Below are positions 1-7,136 of a DNA stretch of 64,000 nt, piece by piece. This DNA is from Glaciecola sp965658765 (lineage in GTDB: Bacteria > Pseudomonadota > Gammaproteobacteria > Enterobacterales > Alteromonadaceae): the NCBI GenBank assembly GCA_965658765.1, contig CBFHTO010000012.1:1-64000 (forward strand), written 5' to 3'. A program made the translations under genes and the position numbers. Positions within the stretch are counted from its first letter, which is position 1, and each line of letters begins with the position of its first letter. The notes beneath the pieces are model-generated. The model searched no databases. It was not told the origin of the DNA and saw only the letters and a program-made list of their open reading frames with translations.

Positions 1-136
1 CTTGGGTCAAGCCGAACCAATAACCGAATCAGCATAGTTCGGAATAGTTTCGGTCAGCTTTTTGAGCACATTTTGCCAGAGGTTTTTTGCTTACTTTTCT
101 GCAACTTACTGCATAAGTGCGGGCAATTCTCTTGGC

Positions 137-181
137 CTCATAATCGGTAGGTCCCCTGTTCAAGTCAGGGACGGGCCACCA
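137..181 (+). other. 3' fragment of a tRNA with CAU anticodon (attachment-site remnant)
   Basis: The segment starts with an anticodon loop (CTCATAA), continues through a variable region and a perfect T-arm (CCCTG, loop TTCAAGT, CAGGG) and ends with ACGGGCC plus ACCA. The matching 5' acceptor strand GGCCCGT, the D-arm and the 5' side of the anticodon stem are absent from the bases before 137. This is therefore not a functional tRNA. Integrases that target tRNA genes leave such a 3' duplicate at the far end of the inserted element, so the element would lie to the left of the window and the native chromosome to the right. Confidence 0.75.
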
Positions 182-483
182 TTTTTCTATCAGGTGCTTA
201 CCTAAAACCTTGGCTATATCGCATTTGTGGTTAGGGTAAGTCCGTAAGCTGACTTTTGGTGCTAAAATCTGAGCAGTAAGATACGAAAGATCTCCCGCAA
301 CGGTTAGGATGTTCAAATTTCATGATGTTTTTAGAGTGTCATGCGCCAAAGCTAAAATCTCATTGGATGTAGAAATAATCAAACATAAGCGCTGATTTTG
401 AGTTTACTCTGTGCTTTGGGGCGCTTTAGTGGATACTTTTTGTAAATCAGTTCGATCAGACCAAAAGGGTAAATACTTGCCCT
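182..483. other. Intergenic stretch, nothing recognised
   Basis: About 300 bases lie between the tRNA remnant and the PilZ gene. An open frame runs antisense across this stretch and the tRNA remnant, but its C-terminal part is simply the reverse complement of the tRNA, so I do not accept it as a gene. I see no clear terminator, RNA gene or promoter. Confidence 0.4.
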
Positions 484-864
484 CTAACAAGATAAGGCCG
501 ACTGACACAAACTAGGGTTTATTCGGGTACCCACTCTAACGCATTCAAACATAAACTCGTCAACATCATGTTCATGCGCATCGTCAACATATTCGAAGCC
601 AAATTGGGTTTGAGACACCATATGCTTAATTGTCCCTTTAACAACGACTTTTAGACCGGAGCTTGGCATGTTAAGTATGATTTTTATTTTCGAATCAGAG
701 AGGTTGTTTGGGAGCGGGTTGATGAGCTTAATTCGAACCCCAAAATAACTTATATCAACAAGTTCACCGTGCATTTCAGTCTTACTATCGTTGTTCTCTA
801 CGACAATTAGCGCAGGAATATCTGCCGCTTGTACTCTAATGCTTGTTCGCTGGTCTGTAGACAT
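484..864 (-). CDS. PilZ domain protein (probable c-di-GMP receptor)
   Basis: This is a small cytosolic protein of about 126 residues that is mostly one PilZ domain. It shows the two parts of the c-di-GMP binding signature: an arginine-containing start (QRTSIR, near residues 5-10) and a D-x-S-x-x-G motif (DISYFG). Family members bind cyclic di-GMP and change partner activity in motility, adhesion or polysaccharide export. I chose the ATG at 864 over an in-frame ATG 15 bases upstream, because GAGAG lies at a suitable distance before it and the PilZ arginine motif follows at once. It is a single gene, but three genes with c-di-GMP turnover domains lie within the next 9 kb. The partner is unknown. 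Confidence 0.75.
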   Translation of the reverse strand: MSTDQRTSIRVQAADIPALIVVENNDSKTEMHGELVDISYFGVRIKLINPLPNNLSDSKIKIILNMPSSGLKVVVKGTIKHMVSQTQFGFEYVDDAHEHDVDEFMFECVRVGTRINPSLCQSALSC

Positions 865-1140
865 ATGGCACACTCTCATTTGATTTGTTGACTTGATAGT
901 ATCCCTTATTCAATATCAGATAAATCAAAACTATTGATTGAAATCAATGCATATAGCTTTATTTATTAGTGATTTAGAGTGATATCGCAGTTTATTTAGA
1001 AGAGTTTGCGGTTGCACGTTTTTGCCTAGTCATTTGTTGCGTTTTATACATACCTACTCTATGGTTATTCTTAGACTAACAAGGTGACAAGTTAAACCTT
1101 TATTTTTAGCACAATGACTACCTTAAGGATTGGTTCTGTT

Positions 1141-2466
1141 ATGACGTTTTCTAAAGCTTTTACATATTCCGCTTTAAGCCTTATTTGCATGCAAAGTTAT
1201 GCTGCAGAGTGGGATATTATCCATGCTGGCAAGCTACTAGCCGTCCCAGGTGAAAAGGTCACATCCAAACAAAGTGTCATTTTAAAAGATGGTAAAGTCT
1301 TTGATGTTAGAAATGGATATATAAAATCTAGTGCTTTGGATTTAACAAATGACGATAGTGTTGACGTACACAATCTTCAAGATAGCTTTGTCATGCCCGG
1401 TTTTATTGATGGTCATGTTCACTTAACCCTTTATATGCAACCGGGTGAGGCTCTGAGTTGGGTGCAGATGTCAGATGCCGATACAGCCATTAAAGGAGCA
1501 AAATATGCTCGAGATACGCTAATGGCGGGGTTCACTACCGTAAGAGACATGGGTGCGTTTACAGATGATGCGATTTTTGCGATAAGAGATGGTATAAATG
1601 CTGGTTATATTGAAGGCCCAAGAACCTTTGTGGCCGGTAATACAATAGCTATTAATGGCGGTCATGGTGATATTACTCATAGCTATAAAGAATCGGTAGC
1701 CGATGCTATGCGAACATCAGGTGTTTGTGATGGTGTAGCTGAGTGTAGAAAGGCTGTGAGAGATCAAATAAGACGCAAAGCCGATCATATTAAACTCACT
1801 GCAACTGCGGGTGTATTGTCAGACAGTAATGCAGGACTAGAACAGCAGTTTTTTAATGACGAGTTACAAGCGATAATTGATACTTCGCATCTTATGGGTA
1901 GAAGAGTGGCTGCGCATGCACATGGAGCAGAAGGTATTAATGCTGCACTGCGTGCTGGGGTAGATACTATTGAACATGGAACATTTTTAAACGACGAAAG
2001 TATAAATCTATTTTTAAAGACTGGGGCTTATTTATCACCCACTCTTTCTACCTTCCCAGCAATAGAACCTTTATTAGATGACGAAAATAGCTTTTTAACC
2101 CCTAATCAACGCACAAAAGCAGAACAAGCAATAAAAGTGATGAATAGCTTTGTTAAAAAAGCACATCAAGCAGGCGTCAATATCGCTTTGTCTACTGATG
2201 CTGGGGTTGGGGCGCATGGAACAAATGGCAAAGAGTTTGAACTATTAGTTGAATTAGGTGGGATGTCATCGATGGAAGCTATAAAAACAGGCACGCTAAA
2301 TGGCGCAGATAATATTGGAAAAGTGGACGAACTGGGAAGTTTAGAAGCTGGCAAGTGGGGCGACGTAGTTGCCGTAAAAGGCGACCCACTAAAAGACATA
2401 AGCTTGTTACAAAATGTTAGTTTTGTAATGAAAGCAGGAACGGTCTACAAGAATACTCGTCAATAA
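1141..2466 (+). CDS. Exported metal-dependent amidohydrolase (imidazolonepropionase-like)
   Basis: About 441 residues with an N-terminal signal peptide (hydrophobic stretch ending near SYAA), so it is probably periplasmic or surface-exposed. Amidohydrolase-superfamily marks appear in order: the HxH metal site in GFIDGHVHL, a lysine in DHIKLTATAG that fits the carboxylated bridging lysine, histidines in AAHAHG and IEHGTF, and the catalytic aspartate in LSTDAG. Proteins of this type hydrolyse dipeptides (Xaa-Pro or Xaa-Arg) or related amides; the substrate cannot be read from sequence. I chose the ATG at 1141 because AAGGA sits at 1125-1129 and the signal peptide begins there; an in-frame ATG at 1114 has no good ribosome site. 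It appears to be a stand-alone gene. Confidence 0.8.
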   Translation: MTFSKAFTYSALSLICMQSYAAEWDIIHAGKLLAVPGEKVTSKQSVILKDGKVFDVRNGYIKSSALDLTNDDSVDVHNLQDSFVMPGFIDGHVHLTLYMQPGEALSWVQMSDADTAIKGAKYARDTLMAGFTTVRDMGAFTDDAIFAIRDGINAGYIEGPRTFVAGNTIAINGGHGDITHSYKESVADAMRTSGVCDGVAECRKAVRDQIRRKADHIKLTATAGVLSDSNAGLEQQFFNDELQAIIDTSHLMGRRVAAHAHGAEGINAALRAGVDTIEHGTFLNDESINLFLKTGAYLSPTLSTFPAIEPLLDDENSFLTPNQRTKAEQAIKVMNSFVKKAHQAGVNIALSTDAGVGAHGTNGKEFELLVELGGMSSMEAIKTGTLNGADNIGKVDELGSLEAGKWGDVVAVKGDPLKDISLLQNVSFVMKAGTVYKNTRQ

Positions 2467-2582
2467 TAACTTGATAAGAAATTGCTACTCAAAACCAACT
2501 ACCTAACACTAGCTACTTAATATCACTAAAACACTGATCCACATCATTTATTTCTAGTCTGATTTTTTGTAATGTTTAGAGC

Positions 2583-4550
2583 ATGAGTACAGATCAATAT
2601 AAAGACAGCAGAATTTTAAAAAGTTTACCCATCGTAACTTTCATGGCTTTATTTTTAGTTACTTTGTTTCTGTGGAACGAGACAAAACAAACAACTTCTT
2701 TAGCATATCGGGACTATTTTGAACTCCGAGTTAGGGAAGCTATTGGTGATATTGAAAACCGAATGTCGGCCTACCAACAGGTATTGCATGGCGCAAGTGG
2801 CTTGTATGCAGCCTCCACAACGGTATCACGATCAGAATTTCGTAAGTACGTTTTTGCTCTGCGTCTAGAAGATATTTTTCCGGGTAATCAAGGTGTTGGC
2901 TTTTCGATTATCATTCCCGCTGATCAGAAAGAATCTCATATCTCCGAGGTGCGAAAGGAAGGTTACCCTGAATACAACATCCGCCCGGAAGATGACAGGG
3001 AGCTTTATACTTCTATCGTTTTTTTAGAGCCGCTTGCTGATCGCAATTTGAGAGCATTTGGATATGATATGTTTTCTGAACCCACCCGTCGTGAAGCGAT
3101 GGAGCGAGCTCGTGATTCAGCAAAGCCTGCTATGTCAGGCAAAGTTCGCCTTGTTCAAGAGTCAGGGAAAAGAGAACAAGCTGGTTTTCTGATATACGTA
3201 CCTGTTTATAAAAATGAACAGCCGCATAACACTTTAAGAATGCGTCAGCAGAACATTATCGGCTGGGTGTATTCTCCATTTCGCATGAATGATTTGATGG
3301 AAGGGATCTTCGGTGAAAGGTCAGAAGATATATTAGTTGATATCTATGATCAGCAGATAAATGATGAATCACTGATGTTTAGATCTCAAAATCAAGACCT
3401 GAAAAATCAAAACACTAGTAGCAATATCTCTAAACAATTAATTGCCCAACAAGTCATAAGTATCGCAGGACGGAACTGGAGTATTCGCGTACAAGCACTT
3501 CCCTCTTTATTCACCCGTGTCGATGTTACGAATCCCATGGTTGTTTTAACTATTGGCACTTTATCTAGTTGCGTAATGGGATTGTTTGTTTGGCTTTTGA
3601 TCTCAGGAAGAGCAAGAGCATTAATTGAAGCAAAAAAAATGAATGCTCAATTAATTTCTAGTGAAAATAAACTTAAAGCAATACTTGATTCATCAGCAGT
3701 CAGTGTGGCTTGGGCTAATCCAGATGGAAAAATTGAATATGTGAATCAGAAATTTATTTCAGTGTTTGGTTATACTCACAAAGATATACCAACGGTAGAA
3801 CACTGGTATGCTAGGGCTTATCCAGATATAAACTATCGCAAAAACATTGTTACTAAATGGAATGAACTTATCGATAGCCATAGGGAAAATGGAGCGCATT
3901 TACCTCCATTAGAAGCTGAAATAGTTTGTTCTGATGGCACAGTAAAAAATGTAGTTCTGTTAGGTTCGTGGGCTGGAAAAAATATATTGGTTAATTTTAA
4001 CGATATTACCCAACAGAAAAAATCAGAAGAACATGCTGTATACATATCACAACACGACCCACTTACAGGCTTAGCAAACCGACATCTGTTTTCTGATCAA
4101 TTAGAGCAATCTTTAAAACTTGCAAAAAGAAATAAAAGTAATTTTGTAGTTCTTTTTATTGATTTAGATAAATTTAAAAACGTAAATGACACGCTAGGAC
4201 ATAAAACGGGTGATAGTCTTCTGAAAGAAGTTGCCATTCGAATAAAAGAATGTGTGCGGGAATCCGATATCCCTGCCCGTATCGGTGGTGATGAATTCCT
4301 CGTCTTGATGCATGACATTAAGGATTTAAATAACGTCCAGCTTATGGCAGAAAAAATTCACTTCATGTTGAGTCAACCATACTTTATTGATGAAGAAACC
4401 GTGCGAATTTCAGCCAGTATAGGCGCCGCAATCTACCCAGAACATGGTAAGACGACAGAAGAAATAATAAAAAATGCCGACCGCGCGATGTACATTGCTA
4501 AAGCTGATAAAACTAATTCTGTTGTTGTTTCTTCCACGGAAACAAGTTAA
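2583..4550 (+). CDS. Membrane diguanylate cyclase with CHASE, PAS and GGDEF domains
   Basis: 655 residues. A first membrane segment (about 15-33) is followed by a periplasmic CHASE-type sensor region (about 80-260), a second membrane segment (about 318-340), a PAS domain (about 360-480) and a C-terminal GGDEF domain (about 485-650). The active-site loop reads RIGGDEF, and RESD five residues before it is a product-inhibition I-site, so the enzyme should make c-di-GMP from GTP with feedback control. There is no EAL domain. CHASE domains bind small extracellular ligands; the ligand here is unknown. It lies 116 bases after the amidohydrolase, with no clear terminator between them. Confidence 0.85.
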   Translation: MSTDQYKDSRILKSLPIVTFMALFLVTLFLWNETKQTTSLAYRDYFELRVREAIGDIENRMSAYQQVLHGASGLYAASTTVSRSEFRKYVFALRLEDIFPGNQGVGFSIIIPADQKESHISEVRKEGYPEYNIRPEDDRELYTSIVFLEPLADRNLRAFGYDMFSEPTRREAMERARDSAKPAMSGKVRLVQESGKREQAGFLIYVPVYKNEQPHNTLRMRQQNIIGWVYSPFRMNDLMEGIFGERSEDILVDIYDQQINDESLMFRSQNQDLKNQNTSSNISKQLIAQQVISIAGRNWSIRVQALPSLFTRVDVTNPMVVLTIGTLSSCVMGLFVWLLISGRARALIEAKKMNAQLISSENKLKAILDSSAVSVAWANPDGKIEYVNQKFISVFGYTHKDIPTVEHWYARAYPDINYRKNIVTKWNELIDSHRENGAHLPPLEAEIVCSDGTVKNVVLLGSWAGKNILVNFNDITQQKKSEEHAVYISQHDPLTGLANRHLFSDQLEQSLKLAKRNKSNFVVLFIDLDKFKNVNDTLGHKTGDSLLKEVAIRIKECVRESDIPARIGGDEFLVLMHDIKDLNNVQLMAEKIHFMLSQPYFIDEETVRISASIGAAIYPEHGKTTEEIIKNADRAMYIAKADKTNSVVVSSTETS

Positions 4551-4615
4551 TCCTTAGTCTTAGCTTTTCGATAACATGAAATGGCGGAGTATTATCTCTT
4601 TACATTGTTTTATGT

Positions 4616-4629
4616 GACGTCGACACGTC
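4616..4629. promoter_or_regulatory. Short inverted repeat, possible operator
   Basis: GACGT and ACGTC flank a 4-base spacer in the gap between the two cyclase genes. The symmetry is perfect but short, and no factor can be assigned. Confidence 0.2.
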
Positions 4630-4799
4630 TATATTGCTTATTGGCAAAGGGATCATTGGGGAGAAGGTAGCTTTTATTTCATTGATAACTAGGGCCATAG
4701 ACTAGTCATACACAATGTTCAGCGTGACAATAAAATGACATTTCTAGTCAATAAATTTGTTAAAAAATTAATGGAATAATTAACTAGATTGTCTAGAAT

Positions 4800-4805
4800 T
4801 ATAAT
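4800..4805 (+). promoter_or_regulatory. Probable -10 element (TATAAT) for the downstream cyclase
   Basis: A perfect TATAAT lies 29 bases before the TTG start chosen for the next gene. I see no good -35 element. Transcription from it would begin near 4812, after the more upstream TTG at 4811, which supports the start at 4835. Confidence 0.4.
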
Positions 4806-4834
4806 AGATATTGCTAGTTCAACAGAGGTATGCA

Positions 4835-6001
4835 TTGGAAACCGGACAAATTGCCATCCTCAATTACTTGGCAATCATATTAGTGATGAATCTGATAGGT
4901 TTTTGCTACTTTTATTTCTCACCTGCAAGAAAAGCACCTGAATTAAAGCCCTCTGTGCATAGCTTTATGACAATGTTTGCTTGTATTGCTATTGCTTTTA
5001 TAGTTTTTGCCTCACGTCAGTTTATTCCCGATTGGATTTCATTAACATTTGCCAATGCACTCTTTTTGTTGTCATCCTATTACGCTCGCAGGGGGTTTCT
5101 TTATCGTTCAAAGGGCACATCTTCTAGCAATCGCGAGAAACAAGTTATTTGGACCAACGTCATCGCACTCACCATTATAAATACGGGTGTGTTTTACTTT
5201 TACTTTGAAAACTTTGCCGTGAGAGCAACCTTAACAAGTGTAAATGTGTCGATCGTCTTCTGTAGCTGTCTAAGTGTCATCCCTAAGGATCCTAAGCATT
5301 TATCCAACGGCGAGCGAATTGCGAAATATGCTGTTCTTACTACTGCGCTTCTTACACCTGCCGCTGCTATTTTATTTTGGTTCGAAGATAGTTTTTTCGC
5401 ATATATGTCGACACTTATGTTTACTCAAGCAATAGCTGTGACAACGTTAATAGGGGCATTCTTAAACTTAATTATGTCAGATGTAATCGATGATCATTAT
5501 CAGAACTCGGTTACTGATCCCCTGACAAAGCTGTATAACCGACGCTTTGTGATTGATAAAGCATCCAAGGTTTTAGGGTTTGCACAAACTACTCGCGATG
5601 TACATGCCATTATTATTGTCGATATTGATGACTTTAAAAAAATCAACGACGAACATGGCCATGATGTTGGTGATGAAGCACTAGTTAACTTTGCTAAGAT
5701 CTTGAGCAAACGCGTTCGAGGTTCAGATATTTTAGCGAGACTTGGCGGTGAAGAATTTGTTATTTTGATGCCTAATTCTTCACTAAAAGATGCAAAAGCA
5801 TTAGCAGAAAGACTTTGCGAGGAAGTTGCTAATAGCAGTTTCAGTGCTACTCATGGACAATTAAACTTCACAGCAAGCTTCGGTGTTTCAATGCTCTCTA
5901 ACGCTGATGAGTTGGAGGAAAGCCTTAAGCATGCTGACCTAGCCATGTATCAAGCAAAGGAAGCGGGTAAAAATCAAGTCATAGTGTTTGAAAGTGTATA
6001 A
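4835..6001 (+). CDS. Membrane-bound diguanylate cyclase (GGEEF)
   Basis: About 388 residues. The N-terminal half is a run of hydrophobic segments, six or more, forming an unnamed integral-membrane sensor. The C-terminal half is a GGDEF domain with RLGGEEF at the active site and RGSD five residues before it, a full I-site. The product should be c-di-GMP with feedback inhibition. I chose the TTG at 4835 because AGAGG lies 6 bases before it and a -10 element at 4800-4805 would start transcription near 4812; a TTG at 4811 in the same frame is the alternative. No partner gene adjoins it, and the signal sensed by the membrane domain is unknown. Confidence 0.8.
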   Translation: METGQIAILNYLAIILVMNLIGFCYFYFSPARKAPELKPSVHSFMTMFACIAIAFIVFASRQFIPDWISLTFANALFLLSSYYARRGFLYRSKGTSSSNREKQVIWTNVIALTIINTGVFYFYFENFAVRATLTSVNVSIVFCSCLSVIPKDPKHLSNGERIAKYAVLTTALLTPAAAILFWFEDSFFAYMSTLMFTQAIAVTTLIGAFLNLIMSDVIDDHYQNSVTDPLTKLYNRRFVIDKASKVLGFAQTTRDVHAIIIVDIDDFKKINDEHGHDVGDEALVNFAKILSKRVRGSDILARLGGEEFVILMPNSSLKDAKALAERLCEEVANSSFSATHGQLNFTASFGVSMLSNADELEESLKHADLAMYQAKEAGKNQVIVFESV

Positions 6002-6203
6002 TATAAAGCCTTTACCAGACGACACCATTTTATACAGACATCCAAAAAACATTCGATGCCCTTATTATCTACATCGATACACAATTGTCTTTGTTTACAA
6101 CAAAACCTTTAGCGTCGCAAAAGCTAAGTGGTTTTTATTTACACCTATTAGCAAAAATAATAACCATTGATCCTTAAAAAAGTTTCAAATTAAGCTATCG
6201 TAG

Positions 6204-6221
6204 CTGAATTTTTTAATTCAG
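6204..6221 (-). terminator. AT-rich hairpin after the NADAR gene
   Basis: CTGAATT and AATTCAG form a 7-bp stem around a TTTT loop, 40-60 bases beyond the stop of the minus-strand NADAR gene. The stem is AT-rich and the U-tract is poor, so this is a weak terminator candidate. Confidence 0.25.
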
Positions 6222-6263
6222 ATATTCAAAATTTTCGTATTTATTGATGTATTCGCTTTTACA

Positions 6264-6731
6264 TCAACTGTTAGCTGCAGACGCTTTTTTTCGGATATCC
6301 ATCCAAATCTTACCGAGGTGATTAGCGCCGCGCTGGTCGCGTCCAATCCCCCAAAAGTAGTCGTACTGTGATGTCTCTATCATCATTTTCTGTTTGGTTG
6401 CATTCAAAGCCTCTTTCACCTCATCATACATTTGCAACTTAGTGTATAGAGCACGAGTCATGAGAAGTGGAGCAATTTTTTGATAGTCTTTTATCTTTGA
6501 GCGATACCAAGGTTTAGCATGATGAATTGCCATTTCAGCGGTGGGCAACTTTTCAATGATTTCGGCGTGTTTATTTGAGCGAACAATTTTTGACTGAACG
6601 TAATGCTCACATGTGGTCCAATTTTTCTCTTCCAACACAATCGGATGATTACTGCAGCTGGCAAGAGGATTATTCAAATCGTATCGAGAAAAACAGTATG
6701 CATCTTCAATAGCTTCACTGGTTTTAAACAA
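6264..6731 (-). CDS. NADAR family protein (YbiA-like N-glycosidase fold)
   Basis: 155 residues, the usual size for a stand-alone NADAR protein. Family marks are the early EHYVQSKIV segment and the C-terminal WGIGRDQRGANHLGKIW block (WGIG...G.N.LGK). NADAR proteins include YbiA, which acts on riboflavin-pathway intermediates, and members that remove ADP-ribose from nucleic acid bases in conflict systems. The start appears to be TTG, with a G-rich ribosome site (GGAGGGG) just before it and no ATG near the N-terminus. There is no DarT, RibA or other partner nearby, so the substrate is open. It is transcribed against its left neighbour. Confidence 0.75.
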   Translation of the reverse strand: MFKTSEAIEDAYCFSRYDLNNPLASCSNHPIVLEEKNWTTCEHYVQSKIVRSNKHAEIIEKLPTAEMAIHHAKPWYRSKIKDYQKIAPLLMTRALYTKLQMYDEVKEALNATKQKMMIETSQYDYFWGIGRDQRGANHLGKIWMDIRKKASAANS

Positions 6732-6822
6732 ACGCCCCTCCCCCTTTTAGTTAATGGGCTTTAGAAATAACGCTTATTCCAGAAAAATTCAATACATATA
6801 TTTTGTAAAATACACATTACAT

Positions 6823-6846
6823 AAAAAAAGCCGCATTTACTGCGGC
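6823..6846 (-). terminator. Intrinsic terminator of the micro-ORF transcript
   Basis: On the minus strand GCCGCA and TGCGGC pair around a 5-base loop and are followed by seven U residues, a textbook intrinsic terminator. It lies about 55 bases after the stop of the 18-codon ORF. A second hairpin (GGCTGGC with GCTAGCC, 6859-6878) lies between the ORF and the terminator. Confidence 0.75.
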
Positions 6847-6899
6847 TTTCCGTGCTTTGGCTAGCGCATCAGCCAGCCAGAGTGAAAGCGAAAATATGA

Positions 6900-6956
6900 T
6901 TAGTAAATTCGCACCTCACTCATAGCTGATTCGCTTTTTTTCAAAACACTCGACAT
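6900..6956 (-). CDS. 18-codon ORF with a very strong ribosome site (leader or small peptide)
   Basis: The ORF reads MSSVLKKSESAMSEVRIY. Its Shine-Dalgarno region at 6959-6971 (TAAGGAGGTGATC) matches the complement of the 16S rRNA 3' end over 13 bases, with 7 bases between GGAGG and ATG. It has its own terminator, so it sits on a short transcript of roughly 150-200 nt. Such a site strongly suggests that the peptide is translated. I do not recognise the sequence. It could be a small regulatory peptide, a peptide precursor, or the coding part of a dual-function RNA. It has no hydrophobic segment and no cysteine, which argues against a membrane toxin. Confidence 0.5.
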   Translation of the reverse strand: MSSVLKKSESAMSEVRIY

Positions 6957-6958
6957 AT

Positions 6959-6971
6959 GATCACCTCCTTA
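6959..6971 (-). promoter_or_regulatory. 13-base Shine-Dalgarno sequence
   Basis: The minus strand reads TAAGGAGGTGATC, which can pair along the whole anti-Shine-Dalgarno tail of 16S rRNA (GATCACCTCCTTA). Chromosomal genes usually match 4-6 bases. It decides the start of the 18-codon ORF. Confidence 0.75.
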
Positions 6972-7136
6972 AACTAATAACTAAACACATAAATAAGCTA
7001 ACATAGGCGAAATATATGTAAAGAGTTTGGGCAAAAGTGGACTAGTATCTAAGATCATTAGGTGTAAACATTTTGATGTGGAAGGTGTTACTGCGGTTTG
7101 TTTTGAGGTATCTCATCTGCAAGCTGTGCAAAAGAG

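Noticed and set aside
29..316. Minus-strand 95-codon frame across the tRNA remnant
   Set aside because: Its C-terminal part is the reverse complement of a tRNA 3' end, a well-known source of false genes.
5988..6170. 60-codon frame after the second cyclase gene
   Set aside because: It begins inside the cyclase gene in another frame, without a ribosome site or domain.
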